DNA from: DASUFP01 sp036274495
GTDB taxonomy: Bacteria; Bacteroidota; Bacteroidia; AKYH767-A; OLB10
DNA: 64,000 nt
Assembly (NCBI GenBank): GCA_036274495.1
Contig: DASUFP010000106.1
Location: 1-64,000, forward strand
Direction: 5' to 3'
Shown: one piece after another, positions 34,563 through 43,812 of the stretch
Layout: the number at the start of each line of letters is the position of its first letter
Position numbering within the stretch: position 1 is the first letter of the stretch
Made by a program: the position numbers and the translations under genes
Notes under the pieces: model-generated
Databases searched by the model: none
What the model was told of the DNA's origin: nothing
Seen by the model: only the letters and a program-made list of their open reading frames with translations

Positions 34563-35690
34563 ATGAAACGAAAAGTTCTATTTATACTTTTATCAATTGC
34601 ACTGAGCAACAGTTTAGTTAGTGCGCAGGGAGGTGGTGATCCATCTAAATTATTCGGCAATACTAAAATGATGATAACAGGCAATGCTGAGGCAAGTCTC
34701 GTTGCGGATACAGGTTATGTAAACTTTACGGATGTCAGTTTTAAACCTATTTTTTTATGGCATTTGTCTGACAGGCTGTTTATTGAGGCCGAAACTGAAA
34801 TTGCCTCCGGTGGTGAGGGAGTTGAATTGGTTTTGGAATATGCCAATATGTGTTATTTTATCAATGACTTCCTAACCATACACGCCGGCAGGTTTCTGCC
34901 GAAATTTGGCGCTTACCGCGGCAGAATGGGAGAGAGTTTTATCAACAAATTTGCTGAAGATCCTGTTGGTTTTGGTGACGGAGGAATAGGCCCTATGATT
35001 GAATCGGGAATCGGATTGCAGGGAGGTGCTCCGCTGGGTAATAGTAAAATAAATTATGATTTCTGGGTGTCAAATGGTCCAAACCTTATTGATGGAACAG
35101 AAGATCCGGAGAATGCAGGACAATTTGAGTATGAGGCGTATGCCGATAACAATAAGAACAAGGCTATTGGGGGTAGAGTTGGCCTGCTGCCTTTTTCAAA
35201 TTCCTCATTAGAAGTTGGCGTTTCATTTGAAAATGCTTCCAAAAGTGGTGCAGCTTACTCCGATCTCGAAAACACCGGAGTAATGATGTGGGCGGCGGAT
35301 CTGGAATACTATAAGGCAATTTCCCCAATAAAAAGTACTGTACGGCTTATTGGTGAATATAAAAGTCAGAAAGTTGATAATGCCTATTACCCTGTTCCCG
35401 ATGATACCACCTTTTATACGTTTGATAATAATTCAAGCGCTGCCTATGGTTCAGTTTCAATTCGGCCCACAGCAAGTAAAAATAAACTGTTGAGAAATTT
35501 TGAGTTGTGTTACCGCTATTCCGAATTCGATCGTCCGAAAGAAGCACCCTGGGGAGGAGATAAAGTACTCACGCAATCCGCAGTTGCATTAGATTACTGG
35601 CTTCGATGGAATTGTCTGGTAAAATTGACATGGAATAAAAATTCTGACAGCGATAATTTATATGTAGCTCAATTTGTATATGGATTTTAA
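34563..35690 (+). CDS. Outer-membrane porin-like beta-barrel protein
   Basis: A 375-residue protein with signal peptide ending LVSAQ and a long series of amphipathic strands (ITGNAEASLVADTG, FIEAETEIASGG, FLTIHAGRFLPKFGAYRG, LEVGVSFENAS, STVRLIGEYKSQKV), closing with an aromatic C-terminus (YVAQFVYGF). The GRFLPKFGAYR block resembles phosphate-selective-porin-like barrels. It is flanked by two cytochrome c genes in the same direction. A channel for an electron-accepting or donating solute, or an outer-membrane sleeve for the cytochromes, would fit; neither is shown by sequence. Confidence 0.8.
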   Translation: MKRKVLFILLSIALSNSLVSAQGGGDPSKLFGNTKMMITGNAEASLVADTGYVNFTDVSFKPIFLWHLSDRLFIEAETEIASGGEGVELVLEYANMCYFINDFLTIHAGRFLPKFGAYRGRMGESFINKFAEDPVGFGDGGIGPMIESGIGLQGGAPLGNSKINYDFWVSNGPNLIDGTEDPENAGQFEYEAYADNNKNKAIGGRVGLLPFSNSSLEVGVSFENASKSGAAYSDLENTGVMMWAADLEYYKAISPIKSTVRLIGEYKSQKVDNAYYPVPDDTTFYTFDNNSSAAYGSVSIRPTASKNKLLRNFELCYRYSEFDRPKEAPWGGDKVLTQSAVALDYWLRWNCLVKLTWNKNSDSDNLYVAQFVYGF

Positions 35691-35720
35691 TTGCTGTTAA
35701 ACGCATTAAAGGAAACGAAC

Positions 35721-35993
35721 ATGAAAAAGTTAAAAATAATATTTGTGTTGATTTTTGGAATAGCGGCGCTTGCCGGATTTAATAGTTGTGCTCCTTCCGG
35801 TATGATCGCTGAAAAAGGTGGTGCACAGCTGTGGGGTGAGAACTGCAGCCGCTGCCACAACCCTCCCTCTATGGATCAATACAGTGCTGAGCAATGGACC
35901 ATAATTACGGATCATATGCGTATCAGAGCTAACATAACGGCTGCTGAAATGAACAAAATAAAGGCCTTTTTGCAAGGGCAGGTTGCTATGTGA
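35721..35993 (+). CDS. Small heme lipoprotein (cytochrome c type)
   Basis: A 90-residue protein starting at the ATG 30 bp after the porin stop; the longer in-frame TTG is unlikely. The signal peptide has a lipobox (LAGFNSC, Cys at 23), then one heme site CSRCHNPPS at 42-50 and a distal Met region (DHMRIRANITAAEMNKIKAF). This form resembles the small cytochromes that pair with porin-type complexes. As a lipoprotein it would be fixed to a membrane on the periplasmic side, with the upstream soluble cytochrome as partner. Confidence 0.88.
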   Translation: MKKLKIIFVLIFGIAALAGFNSCAPSGMIAEKGGAQLWGENCSRCHNPPSMDQYSAEQWTIITDHMRIRANITAAEMNKIKAFLQGQVAM

Positions 35994-36302
35994 GACAAAT
36001 TTTAAGTGTATACATCTCATAAAGGAGGTGCCGGATTGATCCTGACAGGCATCAGACCGGTTATCCGGAAGTCATGAACTTTTCTATGATTTTTTCCGGT
36101 TTCCCATTCAAATCAAAAGCCGGGATATCGATTTTTTTATAAAGTCTGCTGGTAAATGGTAGTTTAATTATTCCTTTTTAAGGGAATGGCTGTGTTTGTG
36201 AAATAATTTTTGCTTCGGTTATGGAATCCGGGATGTACTGCATCCTCAGGGAGTCGTTTCAATAAAATCCGAATGTACAGACTTATTTCAAGACCAATCA
36301 AA
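35994..36302 (+). other. Gene-free stretch upstream of MuiA-like gene
   Basis: A 309-base stretch between the cytochrome operon and the next gene. Short inverted pieces such as CCGGTTATCCGG near 36056 are present, but no terminator with a T-run, RNA gene or clear promoter could be placed. Confidence 0.4.
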
Positions 36303-37973
36303 ATGAAAAAACTACTCTTTGTTGCAGCAGTGATCCTTGCTCAACCTGTCTTTGCAACCAGCGAAAAACCGGTAAAATCAGCGATTAAAAAGGTGACGGT
36401 ATTTACTCAGGGAGCACAGGTTTTCCGATCTTCATCGGTTTCACTTACACCCGGAACTACCAATTTGGTTTTTTCAGGTGTCTCGCCCAAAATCAATTCT
36501 GCAAGTATTCAGGCCGGAGGTAAAGGCGACTTTGTAATATTAGATGTTAAATATAATATCAGATATCCCGAACTTCCCGGAAAACAGGGTGGTTTACCAC
36601 CGGAAGTAACCAGGCAAATCGCAGTTATGGAGGATTCTTTAACTGAACTGGCATTCCGTAAAGATGATATCAATGACAGGCGCAGCGCTCTTCAGCTGGA
36701 AAAAAATATGATCATAAATAATAAAATTACCAAAGGCGAGGGCAAAAGCGACTCACTTCCGGTTCTAAGGCAGGCAATGGAGCTTTTCAGAATTAAATTG
36801 AATGACATCAATCTGCAGCTGGCTAATATGAAGCGGGAAGAACTTCGCAACAATGCCTCCTATACGCGCGTAGCGGCCCGTTTAACGGAGTTAAAAGCCT
36901 ATAAGGAAAGTGAAGTAACCGATGAAAAATATGAACCTGTAAATCAGGTAATCGTTACGGTTAGTGCCGATCAGCCTGTTACCGGCCTGGTTGAAATAAG
37001 TTATATGGTAACGGATGCAGGATGGGTACCCTCATATGACCTTCGGTCAGTAACTGCCTCAGACCCTATCCAGGTAACTTACAAAGCGAATATCTATCAA
37101 CGTTCAGGTGAGGATTGGAATAACGTGAAATTAAAATTGAGTACTTCAAATCCGAACCGCAGTAATATCAAACCTATATTACCTCCATGGTACATCAATT
37201 ATTATACGGGCTATCGTGAATCTAAAATTCCGACAATGGCACGTCCTCAATCTAAGGACAATCTGGTGACCTTGTCATCCACAGATGAAGTTGATTTGGA
37301 AAAGAAAATGAAGGAAATGACTCCGGCACAATCTGCAGAAAATTATTCTCAGCTTGTTGAAACAATGACAAATGTAGAATTTGAAATAAATCTTGCATAT
37401 GATGTGCCATCTGATGGTATCAATCACGTTGTTTCTGTTAAGACCTCTGATTTGCCGGCAACATATGTGCATTACCTGGTTCCAAAACTCGAAAGTGAAG
37501 CATTTCTGCTGGCCCGCATTACCGGGTGGGAAGGACTAAATCTGTTACCGGGAAGCGCAAATATTTTTTATGAAGGCACCTATATTGGAACTACCGTTCT
37601 TAACCCTTCAGTTATAAATGATACGCTCGATCTGGCGCTTGGTCGTGATAATGGTATAACTGTAACCCGTACCAAATTACCCGGAAAGGAATCGTCTAAA
37701 TTCCTCGGAAGTGAGGTGACCAAAACAATTGTATATGAGTTGAGAATGAAAAACAATAAATCCAAAGGAATCCATCTTATCGTTGAAGATCAGATTCCGT
37801 TATCTCAGAATAAGGAAATTAAGATCGCATTACAGGACAAAGACAAGGCCGATTATAATGAACAAACAGGATTGCTTAAATGGGATTTTAATCTGGGTAC
37901 AAAGGAATATAAATCATTGAAGTTTTCATTTCAGGTTACACATAATAAGGATATGCCACTGAGTATGTATTAA
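36303..37973 (+). CDS. MuiA-family protein (DUF4139/DUF4140)
   Basis: A 556-residue exported protein. The start is the ATG giving MKKLLFVAAVILAQPVFA, a clear signal peptide; an ORF 93 bp longer adds an unlikely leader. An N-terminal DUF4140 domain (KKVTVFTQGAQVFRSS ... LVFSGVSP) is followed by a coiled-coil (about 125-215), and then the DUF4139 domain (YMVTDAGWVPSYDLR, VKLKLSTSNP, and ITKTIVYELRMKN-like later strands). The family is named after mucoidy inhibitor A; its biochemical role is unknown. The gene appears to stand alone. Confidence 0.9.
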   Translation: MKKLLFVAAVILAQPVFATSEKPVKSAIKKVTVFTQGAQVFRSSSVSLTPGTTNLVFSGVSPKINSASIQAGGKGDFVILDVKYNIRYPELPGKQGGLPPEVTRQIAVMEDSLTELAFRKDDINDRRSALQLEKNMIINNKITKGEGKSDSLPVLRQAMELFRIKLNDINLQLANMKREELRNNASYTRVAARLTELKAYKESEVTDEKYEPVNQVIVTVSADQPVTGLVEISYMVTDAGWVPSYDLRSVTASDPIQVTYKANIYQRSGEDWNNVKLKLSTSNPNRSNIKPILPPWYINYYTGYRESKIPTMARPQSKDNLVTLSSTDEVDLEKKMKEMTPAQSAENYSQLVETMTNVEFEINLAYDVPSDGINHVVSVKTSDLPATYVHYLVPKLESEAFLLARITGWEGLNLLPGSANIFYEGTYIGTTVLNPSVINDTLDLALGRDNGITVTRTKLPGKESSKFLGSEVTKTIVYELRMKNNKSKGIHLIVEDQIPLSQNKEIKIALQDKDKADYNEQTGLLKWDFNLGTKEYKSLKFSFQVTHNKDMPLSMY

Positions 37974-38168
37974 GTAGTTCGGAGTTTTATTTCAATAGTT
38001 ATGAGGATAGAGGCAACTTTATCCTCATTCTTATTGTCCTATTATTACGATTGATCTTTCACAGAAAAAGGACGGATACTGTGATATTATATCATAACTG
38101 CTTCAACGGTTTTACCCATCTGCCACAGCTATTAATAGCAAAGAAAGTGAGCTTTTATGGGTTGGAAA

Positions 38169-39659
38169 TCACCACTTCTTTTTTAATATGATTCCTTCCG
38201 GAGTGCTGTCATAAAGAGAATAAAACTGATTTTCATCAATGCTACCTCCTTTGAAAAAAGGGAATGATTTATCCCTCTGCAGCAGCACATCTTCATTCAG
38301 TACAATATAGTCGATTTTTAATTGTGATGCCCGTTCAAAAAAGGAGAGTTGCGTAAAAGGTCCGAAGACGGTTTGATGGTATTCAAAGCCTTTGTATGAA
38401 ACGAGATCGCGGAATCCCAATTCGTTAAATATATACTCATAAGGTACCAGTATGCGTGCATTTGAATCTTTTATGGGACTCAGTGCAATCGAAGAGGTAG
38501 TTGCCGCCGGATTATTTTTGGAGTATATTTCAAACAGCATTTTTCCGCCAACTGCAAATTGAAAAATAAATAACAGCGCAAACAATCCCTTGATCAGTCC
38601 TGACCCCTCTTCAACAACTCGTATCATAGCAACTGATACGATGATTCCAAAATAGGGGAAGGAATAAATCAAATACCTTTCTGCAATCTGACTTCCAAAT
38701 ACATTGAGTGCCACAGTTATTATCAATAAATATAGGATCAGGTTTTTGTGATTGTTCCACACATTTTTAAATATGTAAAGCAGCGAAATCAGGAAAATTA
38801 AAGAGGCTGACAAAACCCTGTCGCTCCAAAAGAAACGTTTGTGTTCACTTAGTAATTTTGTCAAAAGCAGATGTAATTTCGCTGACAGGCCATGTGCATT
38901 ATAACTGGTCCCGATATTATCAGGCCAGCTGGTCATTTGACTCAGAAATTGGTCAAAGTGCCCGGGTTGCCAGAGATCATAAAAGTATAAGCCTCCTATC
39001 ACAGCTGTGAGTAGCGTATAGTGAACAAGTCCTTTCCATTTTCGATTGTACAATAACAAGCCAAAACCTCCGGCACAAAACATTATTCCATTCAGGTGTG
39101 TTAAAAATGCAAGACCTGCTGCTATACCGGCAATCGAAAGCCAGCCCTTTGATAATTTCTTAAGGTACTTTTCGAGTCCCCAATAGGAAATAAACCCTAA
39201 AAGCATTACCAGGATTTCGGGTCTGAAAGTAAAACTTAAAGACAGAAAAATTGGTGTAGTAAATATGAAAATAAATGCGAAATGCCAATGAGAAGCTGAT
39301 AGTCTTGAATGTTCATTTATAAAAAAGTCCCTGTATAGTTTTAAAAACAACATATACATGATCAGGGTAAAAACCTTCAGGTAATAAACCGACCACCCGA
39401 ACAGCTGAATGATTGCTGCGCCGATTATTATATTTAATTTGTGATAAACAAATAAATGCTCATCCCAACCGAAAAAATCTTTAATGGTTACGGTCTTTGG
39501 AAACCCGTATTTTGCAAACCAATACGATTGTTCCCCAAACCAGGCATCATCAATATAAACATACCTGTGATACAGACTGCATCCGTATAACAACAGAAAG
39601 CAAATACTTGCAAAGGTTAAGGACTTACTGCTGAAAAGTATTCTCCACAATTTGCTCAT
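38169..39659 (-). CDS. GT39-like membrane glycosyltransferase
   Basis: A 496-residue polytopic protein with about 11 hydrophobic helices and a periplasmic C-terminal part. The first loop carries the acidic pair in YVYIDDAWFGEQSYWFAK (near residues 36-38), the hallmark of GT39/PMT and ArnT-type enzymes that use polyprenyl-phosphate sugars. It likely adds a sugar to a lipid- or protein-linked glycan on the periplasmic face. It lies 28 bp after the asparagine synthase gene in a minus-strand group with a GT4 enzyme, which supports a role in surface glycan assembly. Substrate and donor are unknown. Confidence 0.85.
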   Translation of the reverse strand: MSKLWRILFSSKSLTFASICFLLLYGCSLYHRYVYIDDAWFGEQSYWFAKYGFPKTVTIKDFFGWDEHLFVYHKLNIIIGAAIIQLFGWSVYYLKVFTLIMYMLFLKLYRDFFINEHSRLSASHWHFAFIFIFTTPIFLSLSFTFRPEILVMLLGFISYWGLEKYLKKLSKGWLSIAGIAAGLAFLTHLNGIMFCAGGFGLLLYNRKWKGLVHYTLLTAVIGGLYFYDLWQPGHFDQFLSQMTSWPDNIGTSYNAHGLSAKLHLLLTKLLSEHKRFFWSDRVLSASLIFLISLLYIFKNVWNNHKNLILYLLIITVALNVFGSQIAERYLIYSFPYFGIIVSVAMIRVVEEGSGLIKGLFALLFIFQFAVGGKMLFEIYSKNNPAATTSSIALSPIKDSNARILVPYEYIFNELGFRDLVSYKGFEYHQTVFGPFTQLSFFERASQLKIDYIVLNEDVLLQRDKSFPFFKGGSIDENQFYSLYDSTPEGIILKKKW

Positions 39660-39687
39660 TACAGGTCAACTTCCGATTTTAGGGCAA

Positions 39688-41634
39688 TCACTCCTTACTG
39701 AAGCGTTCCCACCAAATTGCCAGATTCATAAAATACCACGAATGACGATCGTCTTTAACATTTATCAGATCTTGCCGCGCTTGTTCATTCACAAAATCAA
39801 ATTCCTTAGTAAAGAAATCTATCTTTTCTTTCAGGTATCCCTTCATGGAAGTGTGAAGAAAATGGAAGGTCGGGATCTGAAAACCCTCTTTTGGCCGGTA
39901 GAGAATATCGTTAGGCAAACTATCTTCCATCGCTTTTTTGATGATATACTTTTCGGTTTTGTTTTTGAATTTTAAATGCGAAGGAATGCACATACTGAAT
40001 TCGATCAGTTCGTGATCCATAAACGGTGCCCGAGCCTCCACACTGGCAGCCATGCTCATTTTATCTATCCTTGACAACAGCAATTCCGGCAACCGGAGAT
40101 TTAAATCAATAAAACTCATCAGATTAACCAAATCGTCGCCTCCGCTCTCACGTTCATACCTGTCGTTAAAATGTTCTATTATTCGGTATACAGGTTGTAT
40201 ACCTTCCGATTTTTGAAATCCAGGTTTAAAAAAGTGCGACTTTTCCGAGTCTGTGAAATTCTCTACGCCTCCCCTGAAAATTCTTTCGTGCTTTTTGACT
40301 CTCTCGGACCATTTAGCATAATAAGGCCTTCTTTTACGGATAATCGGAATGTTTGCAAATCCTCTGATAGCCGGTTTTAAAATGGGAAGTGCATCATTAA
40401 GTTTCTGGTATTCATATAATCGTCTCCAGTATTCATATCCGATGAATGTCTCATCACTTCCTTCTCCGCCTAAACAAACAATAATGCCGTTGTCGCGGGC
40501 CAATTTGGATAAATAATACAATGGAACACAGGCAACGTCAGAAAGTGGCTCGTCCTGATGATAGGCCAGCTGGGACAACACACTTGTAAAATCTTTTTCA
40601 GTCAGCTCAATCTCAAAGTGTGTGGTATTAAAAAGTTTCGCGACTTTGCGGGCATATTCAAACTCATTTTTATAACGTTGTGTGTCGTTGCTGAATCCAA
40701 CTGAAAAGGTATAAGCCGATTTCCCTGTCAATCGTGTAAGCTCTGCTACAACAGAACTCGAATCTACACCTCCGGAAAGATAAGCACCATAAGGCACGTC
40801 AGATTCCCTCCTTAAATCGATAGCTTTGCTGAACCGGGTTCTGAATCCTTCAAGTGCCTCTTCTTCTTTTAGCTGGTGCTTTATTCTAACATTTTTGAAA
40901 ACATCATAATAGGGCTTTTGCTCTGAAACATGTCCGTTTTTTATTATCATATAATGGCCTGCCGCCATTTTACTGATTCCTTTAAAGAGGGTAAGGGGAG
41001 GAGGTACAAACGTGAACGACAAATAATCAGAAAAAGCCTGCAGATCCATTTCCCGTTTAAAACAATCGCATTTGAGAATGGATTTTATTTCACTTGCAAA
41101 ATAAAAAAGACCTTCTTTTATTCCGAAATAAAAAGGCTTTTTGCCAAAGCGGTCGCGTACGAGCCACACCAGATCCTGTTCGGTATCCCATAATGCAAAT
41201 GCAAACATGCCCTTAAAATGCTGAAGGCAATCATACCCCCAGAATTTATACGCCTCAAGTATGACTTCCGTATCCGAGTGATCAGTTTTAAATTTCTGAC
41301 CACATCGTTCTAATTCGGCGCGTATTTCACGGTGGTTGTATATTTCTCCATTGAAAGTAATCCAGTACTTACCCGAAATGTCAGTCATAGGTTGTGAAGC
41401 CTCAGCCGAAAGGTCCACAATTGAAAGTCGTCGGTGACCAAAATGGATAGGCCTTGTCGAAGGGGCAGAATACACCGGACAGTTTTCATTCGGAATCGCA
41501 TCCTTATTCCCCCCGGCAAGCAAATACCCTTCTCCGTCAGGTCCCCGGTGCGACATCGCACGTGTCATAGAAAAAATGCGGCCCGGTTTCGGCTCCGATC
41601 CATTCAATGATATAATACCCGCTATTCCACACAT
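39688..41634 (-). CDS. asnB: Asparagine synthase (glutamine-hydrolysing), glycan-cluster type
   Basis: A 648-residue AsnB-type enzyme: N-terminal class II amidotransferase domain with the nucleophilic Cys2 (MCGIAGII), then the synthetase domain with the PP-loop SGGVDSSSVVAEL near residues 285-297. It makes Asn, or an amide on another carboxylate, from Gln and ATP. The length and the DEPLSDVACVPLYYLSKLA segment fit the subgroup found in exopolysaccharide and capsule clusters, where it may amidate uronic acids. The neighbours (GT4 six bp upstream, GT39 downstream) support that reading, though ordinary asparagine synthesis cannot be excluded. Confidence 0.93.
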   Translation of the reverse strand: MCGIAGIISLNGSEPKPGRIFSMTRAMSHRGPDGEGYLLAGGNKDAIPNENCPVYSAPSTRPIHFGHRRLSIVDLSAEASQPMTDISGKYWITFNGEIYNHREIRAELERCGQKFKTDHSDTEVILEAYKFWGYDCLQHFKGMFAFALWDTEQDLVWLVRDRFGKKPFYFGIKEGLFYFASEIKSILKCDCFKREMDLQAFSDYLSFTFVPPPLTLFKGISKMAAGHYMIIKNGHVSEQKPYYDVFKNVRIKHQLKEEEALEGFRTRFSKAIDLRRESDVPYGAYLSGGVDSSSVVAELTRLTGKSAYTFSVGFSNDTQRYKNEFEYARKVAKLFNTTHFEIELTEKDFTSVLSQLAYHQDEPLSDVACVPLYYLSKLARDNGIIVCLGGEGSDETFIGYEYWRRLYEYQKLNDALPILKPAIRGFANIPIIRKRRPYYAKWSERVKKHERIFRGGVENFTDSEKSHFFKPGFQKSEGIQPVYRIIEHFNDRYERESGGDDLVNLMSFIDLNLRLPELLLSRIDKMSMAASVEARAPFMDHELIEFSMCIPSHLKFKNKTEKYIIKKAMEDSLPNDILYRPKEGFQIPTFHFLHTSMKGYLKEKIDFFTKEFDFVNEQARQDLINVKDDRHSWYFMNLAIWWERFSKE

Positions 41635-41640
41635 ATTTTC

Positions 41641-42786
41641 TTAGTTCTTTGAGGCGACTTTCCGGTATATTTCCATGAGCCGTTTGGTATGAATATTTAA
41701 CTCACACATTTCAACAATTTTCTCTCTGTTTACCGGTAGAAAATCCCAATTTAACAGGGCTTCCATTTTTTCTACATACGCATCTATAGCTCCTTCTTTT
41801 ACAAGAAATCCGTTTACGCCGTCATCTACCAGTTCAGGAATCCCAGCATGCCATGTTGTAAGTATAGGCAATTCCATTGCCATTGCTTCCATAATTGCCG
41901 TAGGCAGTCCTTCGGTCTCTCCAAAAGGTCCGGTAATTGAATGGTGCAAAAAGTAATTTGAACGCTGTAATAAATCCCGAACTTCAGAAGGATTTAGTTT
42001 GCCCGTGAAGGTAATCCTGTCTTGTAGACCATATCGGGCAACAAGGGATTCTATTGCATTGAGCTCTGTGCCGCCTGCTCCACCAAAAATAAATTTGACA
42101 CTTTTTCCGGGATGTTTTAAAATAAAACGGCGTATAGCCTCTACAGTTACTGCATGCCCTTTTTGAGGAGTAAATGAAGAAACCTGAACAAATTGGACCC
42201 CGTGTTCTTTGTCAGGCCGTGATGTTCGGGTAAACTTGTCCAGATCTATTCCCAGGTACAACAGAAAGCCTTTACGGGCAGGGACACCCATTTTTTCGAC
42301 ACGCCCCCTGATATATTTGGAAACAAACATCGGATAAATGTTTGGTCTGCTAAACGTTGTCCTCAATTTTTTGCGATAAGTATTTTTAGTATCGAACTGA
42401 GTTGCATCATATCCATGAAAAGTAACTATTACAGGAATATCTGTTCGTTTAAAATTATCCGTTACCCGAATAGCCTCATTTCCAAAATGACAATGGATAA
42501 CATCGGGCCGAAAAGTATTTACTACCTCATTAAACGCATCTGCAAACTGTTTATTTGACTCATCAAAATACAAATCATGCTGCCAAAGCTGCCAGCGAAA
42601 TTTTTCCATTATCTTATTCCGGTGCCACGGAATAACTGCAACGTTAGGAAAAGCCTCCTGCTCAGCATCTCCTCTCTTGTTACAAACTACCAATACCTCA
42701 CAATATTTCGAGAGTGCTGTTACCTCATTATAGATAAAGGTAAGCGTACGACCCCCAAATCCTTGTGCATAAACCAATACTTTCAT
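41641..42786 (-). CDS. GT4-family glycosyltransferase
   Basis: A 381-residue GT-B fold glycosyltransferase. The N-terminal domain has DVIHCHFGNEA and VTFHGYD; the C-terminal domain has VQVSSFTPQKGHAVTVEAI, the donor-binding region FTGKLNPSEVRDLLQRSNYF and the E-x7-E type motif GLPTAIMEAMAMELPILTTW. It is close to the colanic-acid WcaL/AmsK type. It would use a nucleotide sugar in the cytosol to extend a glycan. It is the first gene of the GT4-AsnB-GT39 group; the six-base gap to asnB suggests one transcript. Confidence 0.93.
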   Translation of the reverse strand: MKVLVYAQGFGGRTLTFIYNEVTALSKYCEVLVVCNKRGDAEQEAFPNVAVIPWHRNKIMEKFRWQLWQHDLYFDESNKQFADAFNEVVNTFRPDVIHCHFGNEAIRVTDNFKRTDIPVIVTFHGYDATQFDTKNTYRKKLRTTFSRPNIYPMFVSKYIRGRVEKMGVPARKGFLLYLGIDLDKFTRTSRPDKEHGVQFVQVSSFTPQKGHAVTVEAIRRFILKHPGKSVKFIFGGAGGTELNAIESLVARYGLQDRITFTGKLNPSEVRDLLQRSNYFLHHSITGPFGETEGLPTAIMEAMAMELPILTTWHAGIPELVDDGVNGFLVKEGAIDAYVEKMEALLNWDFLPVNREKIVEMCELNIHTKRLMEIYRKVASKN

Positions 42787-43194
42787 TTTTGAGCCGGAAA
42801 TGAGATAAACTGCATCGACTGACCGTTTCGATTTATCACCCTTGTACCTTACTGTGTCCGGCGCCGGGGGAAATGCACCTGATCAAGAAACACAATGCCA
42901 TACACGGGAATTGTTTAAAAATAATGCCATAAAGTTATGGTATTCCATTGATTATCAACGATTGGATATTTTTGATTCATTACCGGGTTATCAACATACC
43001 CCGTTTAACGGGAAGGGATAAGGAAGGAATTCAAGAGTAAAGCATAAGTATTTGATATATAATCATATATATAATGCTAAACGGGAAAAAGGATTTTGCA
43101 TACCATCAACGCAGCAAAATTAATGCACTTTAAAAGACAGCCACAGTCCGTAGATGGTTTCTGCGCCTGTGTTGACGTAATCAGTTTTTTGCGT
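42787..43194 (+). other. Intergenic region, AT-rich, with DnaA-box-like sites
   Basis: No gene is supported in these 408 bases. They include TTATCAACG and TTATCAACA about 40 bp apart (near 42951 and 42991), each one or two changes from a DnaA box, a CCCGTTTAACGGG palindrome at 43003-43015, an AATGCCATAA/TTATGGTATT hairpin near 42925, and an AT-rich tract near 43055-43075. Without more boxes an origin is not supported. The region separates the glycan group from the LysE operon end. Confidence 0.4.
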
Positions 43195-43812
43195 TTATTT
43201 AAAGAAGTGACGTACCAGCTCTCCTGCTGCAATCAGCAGATAAATATACCCGGTGATTTTCGCAGTTCGTTCCGGTGATTGGAATAGTTTGAATTTTTGA
43301 ATATGCTCACCTGCATATGCTACCAGGAAAAGAAGCGCAAAAGCACCTGACGCGGTACCGGCAACAAAGGCACATTGATCAGGTAATGTACCTAATCGCA
43401 TACTGTATGCCTGAAAAACGGACAGCATTCCGAACCAATAGGTAAATAATAACGGATTGAGCATTGCTAATCCAAATCCTGAAAAAAAATAATTTGATCG
43501 CGTGTGCTGAATGTTTGTATTGAAAGGCTTTGGTTTAATAACCAGTGCGTGAATACCCATAACAAGAAAAATAATGATGATCAGATAGGATGCATACTTA
43601 CTTATATCTGTAACTACAGATAACCATTCAGAGGCCATCAATGCTAATGCAGAATAAATCAATTCAGGAATGCATCCTCCTGCAGCCACTTGTAAGGCGG
43701 AGTTTTTTCCGGCTTTCAGACCCGTTACCAACACCTGGATATTAACAGGTCCCGGCTGGAGCGAACCTGCGAAACTAACAGCAGCCGTCACAAAAAAAAT
43801 GAGAAAAAACAT
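43195..43812 (-). CDS. LysE-family amino-acid exporter
   Basis: A 205-residue inner-membrane protein with about six helices. The conserved N-terminal motif appears as AGSLQPGPVNIQVLVTGLKAGK followed by AGGCIPELIYSALAL; GLAMLNPLLFTYWFG matches the second conserved block. Family members export basic or other amino acids or small metabolites. It is the last gene of a six-gene minus-strand operon; its ATG overlaps the stop of the ATP-grasp gene in TAATG, so translation is coupled. Export of the ATP-grasp product is possible but untested. Confidence 0.88.
   Translation of the reverse strand: MFFLIFFVTAAVSFAGSLQPGPVNIQVLVTGLKAGKNSALQVAAGGCIPELIYSALALMASEWLSVVTDISKYASYLIIIIFLVMGIHALVIKPKPFNTNIQHTRSNYFFSGFGLAMLNPLLFTYWFGMLSVFQAYSMRLGTLPDQCAFVAGTASGAFALLFLVAYAGEHIQKFKLFQSPERTAKITGYIYLLIAAGELVRHFFK

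Noticed and set aside
42787..43194. Possible replication origin
   Set aside because: Only two imperfect DnaA-like boxes, and no dnaA, dnaN, parAB or rpmH nearby.
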